Origin: an uncultured Psychroserpens sp.
GTDB lineage: Bacteria; Bacteroidota; Bacteroidia; Flavobacteriales; Flavobacteriaceae
Direction: 5' to 3'
DNA: 64,000 bases
Assembly (NCBI RefSeq): GCF_947492715.1
Contig: NZ_CANLNS010000003.1
Location: forward strand, 62,001 to 126,000
Made by a program: the position numbers and the translations under genes. The notes under the pieces are model-generated. The model saw only the letters and a list, made by a program, of their open reading frames with translations, was not told the DNA's origin and did no database searches. Shown here in pieces: positions 52,561 through 62,142 of this stretch (position 1 is the first letter of the stretch; each line of letters starts with the position of its first letter).

Positions 52561-53839
52561 ACCATTCGTTGATTTTATTACTATCTAACTTTACAAAAAT
52601 GAATAGCAGGATAGTGAAGCCCCAAAGTCCGGAGCCACCATAACTAAAAAAAGGCAAGGGAATTCCAACAGTAGGAATTAGTCCCATAACCATTCCTGTG
52701 TTAATTGTAAAATGAATAAAGAATACAGATGCTACACCATAGCCATATACGCGGCTAAATTGTGACTTTTGCGATTCGGCTAAGTATAGTATTCTTATAA
52801 TTAAAGCCATAAATAATATAACCACCATTGTACTACCTAAAAACCCCCATTCTTCACCAACAGTACTGAAAATATAATCTGTTTCTTGCTCTGGCACAAA
52901 CTTTCCCTTCGTTCTGGTACCTTGTAAAAAGCCTTTACCAAATACACCACCAGAACTGATAGCTTCCTCAGACTGAATGAGGTTATAAGCCTCTTCTTTT
53001 TTCATTTTTTCAAGCAAGACAGGATCTTTTTCCAATCGTAACCATAGACTAATTCTGTTTTGCTGATGTGGTTGTAACACGTGGTTATAGAATAGTTTTA
53101 CACCAGCCGAAAACGAAACACACACCAAAAGAATAATGACAGATTGTACGATAGAAACACGTTTTTTTCTTCTGAAAAAGTAAATAGCAACGAGAACAAT
53201 AGCAGCTACTATAGTTGTTGCAATCAATCCGAATTTTAAAGCTAAAACCGCCAAAATAATGGTTGATAGGGCGATGATTAAATAGATTTGTTGCAAGCCT
53301 TCTCTATAAAACACAAAAAAGAACGATGCATAAACTAGTGTGCTTCCCGCATCATTTTGTAGTAAAATTAAAACTGCTGGAACTATTATGATGGCAACCG
53401 CTCTAAGTTGATCTTTTAAGGTGTTCATATTGGTTTGAAGATCACTCATATATTTAGCCAATGCTAAGGCAGTTGCAAATTTTGCAAACTCACTGGGCTG
53501 AATAGTCATGCTACCTATACCGTACCAAGATCGTGCTCCATTAACATCTTTTCCGAAAATAAAAAGTCCCACTAGCGCGAGCATGGCTGTTATGTAAATG
53601 ATACTTGCAAAACGCTCATAAAATTTAGCTTCTAAAGAGAGTATTATGACAATTAAAACTAAAGTAAGACCAATAAAAACAAGATGTTTTCCGTAAAGTT
53701 GGCTCATGTCGAAATAGCTAACGATTTCACCTTCATGTGATGCTGATAAGATGTTTAGCCATCCAAAACCAACCAGTAGTAAAAATAAAACAATGGTAAT
53801 CCAGTCAAATCTAAAACCTCTGTGATTTTCTCTATACAT
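52559..53839 (-). CDS. rodA: rod-shape-determining peptidoglycan glycosyltransferase RodA
   Basis: A 426-residue SEDS-family integral membrane enzyme that polymerises lipid II during side-wall growth. About ten helices. Signature elements: QPSEFAKFATALALAKYM (about 117-135), NDAGSTLVY with the catalytic Asp (about 161-169), and PTVGIPLPFFSYGGSGLWG near the C-terminus. It overlaps the upstream PBP2 gene by one base; the pair act as a complex. Confidence 0.93.
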   Translation of the reverse strand: MYRENHRGFRFDWITIVLFLLLVGFGWLNILSASHEGEIVSYFDMSQLYGKHLVFIGLTLVLIVIILSLEAKFYERFASIIYITAMLALVGLFIFGKDVNGARSWYGIGSMTIQPSEFAKFATALALAKYMSDLQTNMNTLKDQLRAVAIIIVPAVLILLQNDAGSTLVYASFFFVFYREGLQQIYLIIALSTIILAVLALKFGLIATTIVAAIVLVAIYFFRRKKRVSIVQSVIILLVCVSFSAGVKLFYNHVLQPHQQNRISLWLRLEKDPVLLEKMKKEEAYNLIQSEEAISSGGVFGKGFLQGTRTKGKFVPEQETDYIFSTVGEEWGFLGSTMVVILFMALIIRILYLAESQKSQFSRVYGYGVASVFFIHFTINTGMVMGLIPTVGIPLPFFSYGGSGLWGFTILLFIFVKLDSNKINEW

Positions 53840-55794
53840 TAGTTTGGATTTGGACGGTTTGCATGTATCTTAATAGAATTGTTGAGGTCATCATTTTGCG
53901 GTTTTTCAACCTTGTCTATGACCTGTAGGGTGGTTTCTCCATTAATCTTAAAGGGCTCCCCAGAATAAGGTTTTGCATATTCATTTTCCAAACTATGGGT
54001 GAGAATCCAGTTTTCCATATCGGTTCTAGTAATTTCACCTTTAATATATTTTTCAATCATTAAACTAGCCATTCTTCCAGCAAAACGACTTCCCCAATAC
54101 CCATTTTCAACAAATACGGCTATAGCAATTTTTGGATTGTCTTTAGGAGCAAACGCCACAAAAATTGAATGATCGGTCAATTGCGTTTTAACACTATCAA
54201 TTTTCACAAAATTTTCAGCAGTTCCCGTCTTCCCGCAGATGTCAATGCCAGGAATTCTGAGAGTTGCTGCAGTTCCTTTGTTATACACATCAAACATACC
54301 TTGCACAACAGGCTCGAAATGTCTCTTGTCAATGGTAGTGTATTTTGGAGTTGTATATTTAGAATCAATCGTTTCTCCTTCAATTTTTTTAATAATATGT
54401 GGTGTGTAATAGTATCCACGATTGCCAATAGCAGCAGCCATATTTGCTAATTGAATAGGAGTTGCTTCTACTTCACCTTGACCAATGGCGTTAGATACAA
54501 TATAGGTTGAACCCCAACGATTGTCACCATAAGCGCGGTCATAATAGTCTCCGTCTGGAATTCTACCTGGTCTACCAACTGACAAATCGTTGTTTAAAAA
54601 ATCACCTAAACCAAAGCTTTTGGCGTGATTTGCCCAAATATTCATGGCGTTTCCAGCGTCATCATAATTATCTATAATCCTTCGGTATACATTCACAAAA
54701 TAGGCGTTGCAAGACTGTGCAATTCCATCGTTCATGTCTACAGGACTTTTATGGTGATGGCAACCTGTGAGCCTTCTATTTCCATAGTAATAGCCCATTC
54801 TGCAGGACACCTTATCGTTTGTGTCAACGACGCCCTCTTGTAAGGCGATGAGTGCATTAATGACTTTAAAAGGAGAGCCTGGAGGATATTGTGCTTGTAA
54901 GCCTCTATCAAAAGTTGGTTTAGAAATAGAATCTAAAAACAATTTCGAGAAATTTTTATTTCGCTCACGACCTACAAGTAAATTTGGGTTATAACTAGGG
55001 CCTGTAACCATAGCTAAAATTTCACCATTACTCGGGTCAATAGCAACAATTCCACCACGTTTATTGGTCATTAATAACTCGCCATATTCCTGTAACGCCG
55101 AGTCAATGGTGATTGTAATGTCTTTTCCTGGCTTAGGCAAGGTATCGTAACGCCCCTCTTTAAACGGACCTATATTTTTGTTGAATCGATCTTTTTGAAT
55201 GAACTTTGTTCCCTTTACGCCTCTCAAAGTATTCTCATAAGATAGTTCAATGCCTTGTTTACCAATAAGGTCACCCATTTTATAATAGGGTTGTTTCTCA
55301 ATAATACGACGATTAACCTCTCCAATGTCGCCTAGAACATTTGCTCCAATTGAAGTTCTATAGTCACGTAAAAAACGTTTTTGAATATAGAAGCCTTTAA
55401 ATTTTCGCATCTTTTCTTGAAGGACAGCATAATCTGTTTTGGAGAGTTGAGGTACAAATACCGAAGGTAATCTTGGAGAGTAATTTTTTGATTTAGCGAA
55501 AGTTTTTTTAAAATCTTCCTTGGTGATTTTTAGTAAACTGCAAAATTCTAAAGTGTCTAAAGGTTCTACTTCCCTTGGGATAATCATGACATCATAAGAG
55601 GGCTGATTAGCAACTAAAAGTTTTCCATTCCTGTCATAAACGTAACCACGTTTAGGGTAGTCGTATACTTTTCTAATAGCATTGTCGTCTAATAGACTAT
55701 AGCTTTTGTTATTGTATACTTGTAAATAAAACAAGCGTGCAATAAAAACTAGTCCAACAGTAACTACTGTTAATAAAAGTAGAAGTTTTCTCAT
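53839..55794 (-). CDS. mrdA: penicillin-binding protein 2 (class B PBP)
   Basis: A 651-residue membrane-anchored transpeptidase of the elongasome. An N-terminal helix (3-20) precedes the pedestal domain (about 50-250). The transpeptidase domain has the SxxK motif SPFK (in YPPGSPFKVINALI), the SxN motif SCN (in IAQSCNAYFVN) and KTGTAEN as the KTG motif. The C-terminal extension (about 610-651) is Pro and Asn rich. It is positioned between mreD and rodA. Confidence 0.95.
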   Translation of the reverse strand: MRKLLLLLTVVTVGLVFIARLFYLQVYNNKSYSLLDDNAIRKVYDYPKRGYVYDRNGKLLVANQPSYDVMIIPREVEPLDTLEFCSLLKITKEDFKKTFAKSKNYSPRLPSVFVPQLSKTDYAVLQEKMRKFKGFYIQKRFLRDYRTSIGANVLGDIGEVNRRIIEKQPYYKMGDLIGKQGIELSYENTLRGVKGTKFIQKDRFNKNIGPFKEGRYDTLPKPGKDITITIDSALQEYGELLMTNKRGGIVAIDPSNGEILAMVTGPSYNPNLLVGRERNKNFSKLFLDSISKPTFDRGLQAQYPPGSPFKVINALIALQEGVVDTNDKVSCRMGYYYGNRRLTGCHHHKSPVDMNDGIAQSCNAYFVNVYRRIIDNYDDAGNAMNIWANHAKSFGLGDFLNNDLSVGRPGRIPDGDYYDRAYGDNRWGSTYIVSNAIGQGEVEATPIQLANMAAAIGNRGYYYTPHIIKKIEGETIDSKYTTPKYTTIDKRHFEPVVQGMFDVYNKGTAATLRIPGIDICGKTGTAENFVKIDSVKTQLTDHSIFVAFAPKDNPKIAIAVFVENGYWGSRFAGRMASLMIEKYIKGEITRTDMENWILTHSLENEYAKPYSGEPFKINGETTLQVIDKVEKPQNDDLNNSIKIHANRPNPN

Positions 55795-56297
55795 CGTTGT
55801 TTGCTACTAAAAAGTACAGAAATTAATACACAAAGGATAATCGTAAAGATACTTGAAAATAACGTCTTCTCTAATATTAAAATTATGTTCGAAATGTTAA
55901 AAATCTCCAATGAGAACATAATAAAATGATGTATGACGATTAAAATAGAAAAGTAAATTAATCGGTTACCAAATTCGGTATTGTTGAATTTGATACTTTG
56001 GTGTTCGTATATCATTCCAAATGCAAATTTCAATACAGCAGGTCTTATAAAAGCAATAGTAACGCATGCAGCTGCATTAACCCCTCCAGAATCTGAAAAA
56101 ATGTCAACAAATAATCCCAGCATAAAGCTCATAAAAATAAAAAGTAGCCGATTATTGTTAACTGGGAATAATAAAATGAAAAGTACGTATGGATATGGAT
56201 TGATGTAACCCATAAAATTAATATTGCTGAATATTAATACTTGTGCTAAGATGAGCACAACAAATCTAACGATGCTATTAAAATTTAGACTATTCAT
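55791..56297 (-). CDS. mreD: rod-shape-determining protein MreD
   Basis: A 168-residue, five- or six-helix inner-membrane protein of the elongasome. NINFMGYINPYPYVLFILLFPV is the usual Bacteroidota MreD start region, followed by LGLFVDIFSDSGGVNAAACV. ATG at 56297 is used; a TTG one codon upstream exists. It overlaps the end of mreC by 8 bases and the start of mrdA by 4. Assignment rests on helix pattern and operon position. Confidence 0.88.
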   Translation of the reverse strand: MNSLNFNSIVRFVVLILAQVLIFSNINFMGYINPYPYVLFILLFPVNNNRLLFIFMSFMLGLFVDIFSDSGGVNAAACVTIAFIRPAVLKFAFGMIYEHQSIKFNNTEFGNRLIYFSILIVIHHFIMFSLEIFNISNIILILEKTLFSSIFTIILCVLISVLFSSKQR

Positions 56298-57111
56298 CAA
56301 TTGGGTTTTCTAAACGATTGATTTCTTCCGCATCTAAATTTTCAATAATATAAACATGAGAAAGATTGGTCATGTCATTGAATAATTTCACATTTATGGT
56401 ATAGGTGTCTCCGCTAATATCTAAGTCAAATCCGTCTATAGTGCCTATTGGAATGCCCTTTGGAAATATAGACGATTTTCCTCCCGTAACGATGGTGTCG
56501 CCCTCTCTAACTGGAGCAAACTTTGAAATATCTGTTAATTGAACTATGGATGCTAGTTTACCATCCCATTTTAAAGACCCAAAATGATTTGAAGTTTTGA
56601 GTTGAGCATTAATACGGCTTTTCGTATTTAATATAGATAGTACACGTGCATAACCGTTAGATGTGTTGTCTATGATTCCTACAATTCCTCTTGAAGTCAC
56701 CACACCAAGGTCTTCACTTATGCTATCTTGTTCTCCTTTGTTTATAGTGAGATAATTCTTTGACGATGCATAATTATTATTAATTATTCTTGCCGACTGT
56801 AATTTATATCTACCAGCATATGACGTGCTGTCAATAATTGATTTGGTTGTAGAATCACCATCGTTAAAAACCTGAGAACGAAGTCTGTTGTTTTCTTCAA
56901 TGAGTATGTCGTTCTGTTTTTTAAGGTTAAAGTAACTTGAAATACCGTTTGCTTTGTCATAAATACCACCCGTTATAAAGTTGGCAGAATTAATGAATTT
57001 ACTTTTGTGATAAGAATGTGATTGAATGGTGAGAGCCAAAGAAATACCGAACAACAATAGAAACAAAAGGGAGGTTTTGTTTCTAATGACAAAGTTGATA
57101 ATTTGTTGCAT
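56290..57111 (-). CDS. mreC: rod-shape-determining protein MreC
   Basis: A 273-residue bitopic protein. The N-terminal helix (about 12-28, SLLFLLLFGISLALTIQ) is followed by a coiled coil (about 55-85, NDILIEENNRLRSQVFN) and a beta domain containing RGIVGIID, SKFAPVREGDTIVTGGKSSIFPKGIPIG and the C-terminal NDMTNLSHVYIIE. It links MreB filaments to PBP2 in the periplasm. It lies 20 bases after mreB. Confidence 0.93.
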   Translation of the reverse strand: MQQIINFVIRNKTSLLFLLLFGISLALTIQSHSYHKSKFINSANFITGGIYDKANGISSYFNLKKQNDILIEENNRLRSQVFNDGDSTTKSIIDSTSYAGRYKLQSARIINNNYASSKNYLTINKGEQDSISEDLGVVTSRGIVGIIDNTSNGYARVLSILNTKSRINAQLKTSNHFGSLKWDGKLASIVQLTDISKFAPVREGDTIVTGGKSSIFPKGIPIGTIDGFDLDISGDTYTINVKLFNDMTNLSHVYIIENLDAEEINRLENPIDE

Positions 57112-57130
57112 GCGATGTAGGTATTCTAAG

Positions 57131-58159
57131 TTATTTTATCAATACACTTTTAAATTTAGCAAGATTCTTAAGTGTGATTCCCGTGCCTCTTACAACCGCT
57201 CTTAGCGGGTCTTCAGCAATATATACAGGTAAGTCAGTCTTTTGCGATAATCGTTTGTCTAAGCCTCTTAGCATGGATCCACCTCCCGCTAAATAGATAC
57301 CCGTATTGTAAATATCGGCAGCTAATTCTGGTGGTGTTTGTGAGAGGGTTTCCATCACAGAATCTTCAATTCTTAAGATGGATTTGTCTAAAGCTTTTGC
57401 AATTTCACGATATGAAATTTGAACTTGTTTTGGCTTTCCTGTTAGTAGATCACGTCCTTGAACGCTCATTTCTTCTGGCGGAAGGTCAAGATCTTCTGTA
57501 GCAGCACCAATTTGAATTTTAATTTTTTCAGCAGTGCGATCACCTACGTAAAGGTTGTGTTGCGTGCGCATGTAGTAAATAATATCATTGGTAAACACAT
57601 CACCAGCAACTTTTACAGATTTGTCACAAACAATACCACCTAAAGCAATAACAGCAATTTCAGTAGTACCACCTCCAATATCAACAATCATGTTTCCTTT
57701 TGGTTGCATAATATCAATACCAATACCAATAGCAGCAGCCATTGGTTCATGAATTAAATACACTTCTTTACCATTTACACGCTCACAAGATTCTTTTACA
57801 GCACGCATTTCTACTTCTGTAATACCTGATGGAATACATACTACCATACGAAGGGCAGGTGTAAATAATTTCTTTTTTAAAGCAGGAATATTTTTAATAA
57901 ACATACTTATCATTTGCTCTGATGCATCAAAATCGGCAATCACCCCATCCTTGAGTGGTCTAATTGTTTTGATGTTTTCGTGTGTTTTACCTTGCATCAT
58001 GTTGGCTTCTTTACCAACGGCAATGATTTTGCCTGAAATTCGGTCTCTAGCAACAATTGACGGACTATCAACTACAACTTTGTCGTTGTGGATGATAAGT
58101 GTGTTTGCGGTACCTAAATCTATGGCTATTTCTTCGGTTAAGAAATCAAAAAATCCCAT
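57131..58159 (-). CDS. mreB: rod-shape-determining protein MreB
   Basis: A 342-residue bacterial actin. The actin phosphate-1 motif is DLGTANTL (about 14-21), phosphate-2 is IVDIGGGTTEIAV (about 159-171), and the adenosine motif is YLAGGGSMLRGLDKRL near 290. The hydrophobic residues FKSVL at the C-terminus match Bacteroidota homologues. It is the first gene of the mreBCD-mrdA-rodA operon. The 58160-58371 gap upstream has no exact TAnnTTTG box, so its promoter is unresolved; purH lies further upstream on the same strand. Confidence 0.97.
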   Translation of the reverse strand: MGFFDFLTEEIAIDLGTANTLIIHNDKVVVDSPSIVARDRISGKIIAVGKEANMMQGKTHENIKTIRPLKDGVIADFDASEQMISMFIKNIPALKKKLFTPALRMVVCIPSGITEVEMRAVKESCERVNGKEVYLIHEPMAAAIGIGIDIMQPKGNMIVDIGGGTTEIAVIALGGIVCDKSVKVAGDVFTNDIIYYMRTQHNLYVGDRTAEKIKIQIGAATEDLDLPPEEMSVQGRDLLTGKPKQVQISYREIAKALDKSILRIEDSVMETLSQTPPELAADIYNTGIYLAGGGSMLRGLDKRLSQKTDLPVYIAEDPLRAVVRGTGITLKNLAKFKSVLIK

Positions 58160-58371
58160 TCGTTATTCTAATATTATGAGGTCGTTATTGTACTAATTTT
58201 TTGGCGTGTTGTAAATGTAATAAAACTTACGAAATATTTGTTGTTTATTTCAATTTCAATTTATATGAAAGTTAAGCGCTTTACTTTTTATAGTTAAACG
58301 TTTGGTTTTAACTTTTGGACTTTTCAAATTGAAAAAAAATATTGAATTAAACGTCCTCCTAAAAAGACACT

Positions 58372-59904
58372 TTAATGTTTAAAATGTCGTGTGCCAGTCA
58401 TCACCATGGCAACATCGTGTTCATTGCAATAATCGATAGTTAATTGATCTTTAATAGAACCTCCAGGTTGTATCACAGCAGTGATGCCTGCATTATCGGC
58501 AATTTCTACGCAATCAGGAAATGGGAAAAATGCATCACTTGCCATAACCGCACCTTTTAAATCAAAATTAAATGACTGTGCCTTATGAATGGCTTGATTA
58601 AGAGCATCAACACGGCTAGTTTGTCCTGTTCCACTAGCACATAGCTGCTTATCTTTCACCAAGACAATGGTATTAGATTTGGTGTGCTTGCAAATTTTTG
58701 AAGCAAATATTAAATCGTCCAACTCACTTTGAGACGGTTGCGTGTTAGTAGCATGAGATAAATCGGCAACATTATCCGTTTTGTTGTCTTTGTCTTGTAC
58801 CAAAACACCATTTAAGCAAGTTCTTACTGTCATTTCTGAAAAACCAACATCATGTAAGATTAATAAAATTCGATTCTTCTTTCCTTTTAAGATATCTAAG
58901 GCTTCGTCTGAAAATGAAGGCGCAATAACCACTTCGCAAAATAGAGAATGTATAGCTTCTGCAGTTGATTTGTCAATTTCTGTGTTGGCAATCAAAATAC
59001 CTCCAAATGCAGATACAGGGTCGCCCGCTAATGCATCAACATAAGCTTGATGAATTGAGTCACGTTGTGCAAAGCCGCAAGCGTTGTTATGTTTAAGAAT
59101 GGCAAATGTTGGCGCTTCGTTTTTAAATTCGTTCATGAGGTTAACAGCAGCGTCAACATCTAAAAGATTGTTATAGCTCAGCTCTTTTCCGTGGAGTTTA
59201 GTAAATATATCATCAAAATTTCCGAAGAAAAAACCACGTTGATGCGGGTTTTCCCCATAACGCAATACTTTACCATTTGTTTCACTTATTTTAAGAGAAG
59301 CGATGCTATGATCTGCATTAAAATAATTGAAAATTGCAGCGTCATAATGAGACGACACATTGAAGGCTTTTGCTGCAAATTGTTTTCTGTCTGCTTCAGA
59401 AGTATCTCCATTTTGCGATTTTAGCAATGTTAAAAATTCGGCATAATCATCTACTGAAGAGACGCAAATCACGTCGGCGTAATTTTTTGCTGCAGCCCTA
59501 ATAAGAGAAATCCCACCAATATCAATTTTTTCAATAATGTCTTGATTAGATGCGCCAGAAGCTACGGTCTTTTCAAAAGGATATAAATCAACAATCACCA
59601 AATCGATTTGAGGAATATCAAAATCAACTAATTCTGCAACATCACTTTCGTTATTTTGTCTGTTTAAAATGCCTCCGAATACCTTAGGGTGAAGTGTTTT
59701 TACTCGCCCGCCAAGAATAGAAGGATAAGAGGTAATGTCTTCAACAGGAACGACATCGATACCTAAATCCTTTATGAATTTTTCTGTGCCTCCTGTAGAA
59801 TAAATAGTTACATTTTGTTGGTCAAGTTGTTTGACAATAGGTTCTAATCCGTCTTTACTAAAAACCGAAATTAAAGCCGATTTAATGGTTTTGTTGTTGC
59901 TCAT
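58372..59904 (-). CDS. purH: bifunctional AICAR transformylase/IMP cyclohydrolase
   Basis: A 510-residue enzyme for the last two steps of IMP synthesis. The N-terminal IMP cyclohydrolase domain has STGGTEKFIKDLG, SYPSILGGRVKTLHPKVFGGIL and RAAAKNYADV. The AICAR transformylase domain has RYGENPHQRG and LKHNNACGFA (Lys-His catalytic pair). The C-terminal DAFFPFPD and IQPGGSIKD are universal. It is 212 bases upstream of mreB. A 17-base palindrome sits in its leader. Confidence 0.97.
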   Translation of the reverse strand: MSNNKTIKSALISVFSKDGLEPIVKQLDQQNVTIYSTGGTEKFIKDLGIDVVPVEDITSYPSILGGRVKTLHPKVFGGILNRQNNESDVAELVDFDIPQIDLVIVDLYPFEKTVASGASNQDIIEKIDIGGISLIRAAAKNYADVICVSSVDDYAEFLTLLKSQNGDTSEADRKQFAAKAFNVSSHYDAAIFNYFNADHSIASLKISETNGKVLRYGENPHQRGFFFGNFDDIFTKLHGKELSYNNLLDVDAAVNLMNEFKNEAPTFAILKHNNACGFAQRDSIHQAYVDALAGDPVSAFGGILIANTEIDKSTAEAIHSLFCEVVIAPSFSDEALDILKGKKNRILLILHDVGFSEMTVRTCLNGVLVQDKDNKTDNVADLSHATNTQPSQSELDDLIFASKICKHTKSNTIVLVKDKQLCASGTGQTSRVDALNQAIHKAQSFNFDLKGAVMASDAFFPFPDCVEIADNAGITAVIQPGGSIKDQLTIDYCNEHDVAMVMTGTRHFKH

Positions 59905-59926
59905 TGCTGTGTTGTTGTCGTTGTGT

Positions 59927-59943
59927 TTCGAGAATTTCTCGAA
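59927..59943 (-). promoter_or_regulatory. palindrome in the purH leader
   Basis: TTCGAGAA-T-TTCTCGAA, 8-bp arms with one central base, 23-39 bases upstream of the purH ATG. Minus-strand TATTTTTG at 59963-59970 is an exact -7 match, which would place the palindrome in the early transcribed leader. An operator or an RNA hairpin could both fit. Confidence 0.35.
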
Positions 59944-59962
59944 GTTGTGAAAAATTAAAGCC

Positions 59963-59970
59963 CAAAAATA
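59963..59970 (-). promoter_or_regulatory. -7 box of purH
   Basis: Minus-strand TATTTTTG, exact TAnnTTTG, 59 bases before the purH ATG; no clear -33 TTG. Confidence 0.35.
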
Positions 59971-60082
59971 CGTAATATCACGAGTTAATGTAAATTGAAA
60001 TCACAGTTTATTTAAGTTTTTTGTAACAATAAATTGTTGAAAACGTCCTATCTTTATAATCGTTGAAAACTAAACCAATCTC

Positions 60083-61330
60083 ATGCTCGTTTATTTAAGG
60101 TTATTCAAAGAAAGTTTTTCGTTTGCAATTAATGCATTGCGCAATAATAAGCTACGTACATTTTTATCCCTTTTAGGTATTACGATAGGGATTTTTTCAA
60201 TTATAGCTGTACTTGCAGCTGTAGATTCTTTAGATAAGAGTATTAAAGATCAACTTAGTGGTTTAGATAAAAACACAATGTACCTTACCAAATATTCTTT
60301 TGGACCTACGGAAGTACCAAGATGGCAAAGAGAGAATTTCCCGCAAACCGAACATGATGATTATCAATTTATAGAGCGAAATGTGCCAGATATTGATGCT
60401 ATTGCGTATGTGATTTTTGGGAGTTCTGAAAATATAAAATATGAAGGAACAACAGTTACAGGAGTAGATGTTACACCAATATCTGATGGGATTTATGAAA
60501 TTGAGAATTTGAAGATATCTGAAGGTCGTTTTTATTCTGAAGCCGAATCTAATTCTGGAGCTAATGTAATGGTTGTTGGTAGTGCTACAGCTGAAAATCT
60601 TTTTGGAACTACAAATCCTATTGGAAAAACGGTTCGTGCTTATGGACGAAAGATGACTGTGATTGGTGTATTGAAGAAAGTTGGAACAGGATTGGGAGAC
60701 TCTCCTGATGAAAAAGCTTATGTGCCTGCTAATTTTGTACGACGATTTAAAAATGGAGGTGCCAGCGGTCTTCCAGGAGCTGTTATTATTAAACCTGTTA
60801 AAGGTGTTGATATGGGAGCTTTCGAAGCTGTTTTAAAACAAAAGTATCGCGCATATAGAGGTTTAAAAGCTGATGAGCCAGATAATTTTTTTATTAATAA
60901 AATATCTGGATTTACTGCATTTATTGATGGTATCATTGCCACCTTAAATATGATCGGATGGATTATAAGTGGCTTCTCACTCTTAGTTGGAGGTTTTGGT
61001 ATTGCTAATATTATGTTTGTTAGCGTTCGCGAACGTACAAACCTGATTGGAATTCAGAAGTCATTAGGTGCCAAAAACAAATTTATAATGTTTCAGTTTT
61101 TATTTGAGGCAGTTATCTTATCTGTTTTAGGAGGTTTAATAGGCATTATAATGGTGTGGTTAATTTCTTTAATAGCTACAGCAGCCTTAGATTTTGATTT
61201 TGTGCTGTCGTTTTCTAATATATTCTTAGGGTTTTCTCTGTCTACATTTATTGGCTTAATCTCTGGTGTAATACCTGCAATTACAGCTTCAAGATTAGAT
61301 CCAGTTGAAGCTATTAGAACAGGAATGTAA
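60083..61330 (+). CDS. ABC transporter permease (MacB/FtsX type)
   Basis: A 415-residue inner-membrane protein. The N-terminal amphipathic-helix NALRNNKLRTFLSLLGITIGIFSI is followed by a large periplasmic MacB_PCD domain (about 45-280). The FtsX module has three helices (about 285-405), with GFGIANIMFVSVRERTNLIGIQKSLGAK and ASRLDPVEAIRTGM at the end. This fold needs an ATPase partner (MacB-like or LolD-like), which does not adjoin. Candidate roles are export of a lipoprotein, peptide or antibiotic. Overlap-free start; promoter region is not clear. Confidence 0.9.
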   Translation: MLVYLRLFKESFSFAINALRNNKLRTFLSLLGITIGIFSIIAVLAAVDSLDKSIKDQLSGLDKNTMYLTKYSFGPTEVPRWQRENFPQTEHDDYQFIERNVPDIDAIAYVIFGSSENIKYEGTTVTGVDVTPISDGIYEIENLKISEGRFYSEAESNSGANVMVVGSATAENLFGTTNPIGKTVRAYGRKMTVIGVLKKVGTGLGDSPDEKAYVPANFVRRFKNGGASGLPGAVIIKPVKGVDMGAFEAVLKQKYRAYRGLKADEPDNFFINKISGFTAFIDGIIATLNMIGWIISGFSLLVGGFGIANIMFVSVRERTNLIGIQKSLGAKNKFIMFQFLFEAVILSVLGGLIGIIMVWLISLIATAALDFDFVLSFSNIFLGFSLSTFIGLISGVIPAITASRLDPVEAIRTGM

Positions 61331-61348
61331 CTTAAACCAATTAATAAT

Positions 61349-61612
61349 ATGTCTATGTCTCGCAGTTATTCTCGAAAAGGATTTTGGTGGTATTTTCTTA
61401 GAGTGACACTTTTAACAATAGCTTTTTTTATAGCGGTTATGTTATTAAGTGATTTTAACTATGGTATTAACAAAACTGTAGGTTGGGCATGGGATATGTC
61501 TAACTATAAATTTTGGATAGGTGTGTTTTTATATCTTGCAGCTGCCGTTGGTTTTCTGTCTTTAATAACTGCATTAGTTATGAAAATAGCTAGGTTTAAC
61601 GAGCAGGCTTAA
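61349..61612 (+). CDS. small two-helix membrane protein, unknown function
   Basis: An 87-residue protein with two transmembrane helices (about 15-34, YFLRVTLLTIAFFIAVMLL, and 54-76, FWIGVFLYLAAAVGFLSLI), joined by a short loop NYGINKTVGWAWD. It begins 18 bases after the permease stop and is probably co-transcribed. The family is unassigned. Two Met codons (MSMSRS) open it; the first is used. Confidence 0.65.
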   Translation: MSMSRSYSRKGFWWYFLRVTLLTIAFFIAVMLLSDFNYGINKTVGWAWDMSNYKFWIGVFLYLAAAVGFLSLITALVMKIARFNEQA

Positions 61613-62068
61613 TTACAAAATTGCTGAAACTTTCTTACAAACAAACTCTAAAAAACGTTCATCCTTTTCAGTAAAAGGGTCTGGTGTATTAGAATCGATA
61701 TCTATTTGTCCTATGTTTTCGCCATTTACAAAAATAGGAATAACGATTTCAGCTTTAACAGTGATACTACAAGCAATATAATTGTCTTGTGCTGCAACAT
61801 CTGGTACAACAAAGTTTTCATTTGAAACAGCAACTTGACCACAAATCCCTTTTCCGAAAGGAATAATGATATGATCTGTAGGTTCACCAACATAGGGACC
61901 TAACTTTAATTCGTTTTTATCTCCATTTTTAAAATAAAAACCAACCCAGTTATAATAATCTATGTGATTTTCAAGAAGTTCGCATACACTTAATAGTCTT
62001 TCGTCAACAGTTTGTGTAGTGTTAGAAAGTATAGTTTCAACTTGAGGTTTTAGGGTTTCAAATGTCAT
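61613..62068 (-). CDS. GAF domain protein, probable free methionine-(R)-sulfoxide reductase
   Basis: A 151-residue single GAF domain, matching the fRMsr family (E. coli YebR/MsrC). The core is WVGFYFK, LGPYVGEPTDHIIIPFGKGICGQVA and DNYIACSITVKAEIVIPIF, followed by IGQIDIDS. Cysteines in GICG and IACS correspond to the redox-active cysteines of the family. It would reduce free Met-R-sulfoxide, a partner for the MsrA at 31941. ATG at 62068 is used; a TTG three codons upstream is weaker. Confidence 0.85.
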   Translation of the reverse strand: MTFETLKPQVETILSNTTQTVDERLLSVCELLENHIDYYNWVGFYFKNGDKNELKLGPYVGEPTDHIIIPFGKGICGQVAVSNENFVVPDVAAQDNYIACSITVKAEIVIPIFVNGENIGQIDIDSNTPDPFTEKDERFLEFVCKKVSAIL

Positions 62069-62142
62069 AGGTTTCAAAAATTTTGGTAAAAGTATTTAAA
62101 AAGTGCTATTTCTAGATTCATTTTGTATAATTTTAACTCTCA

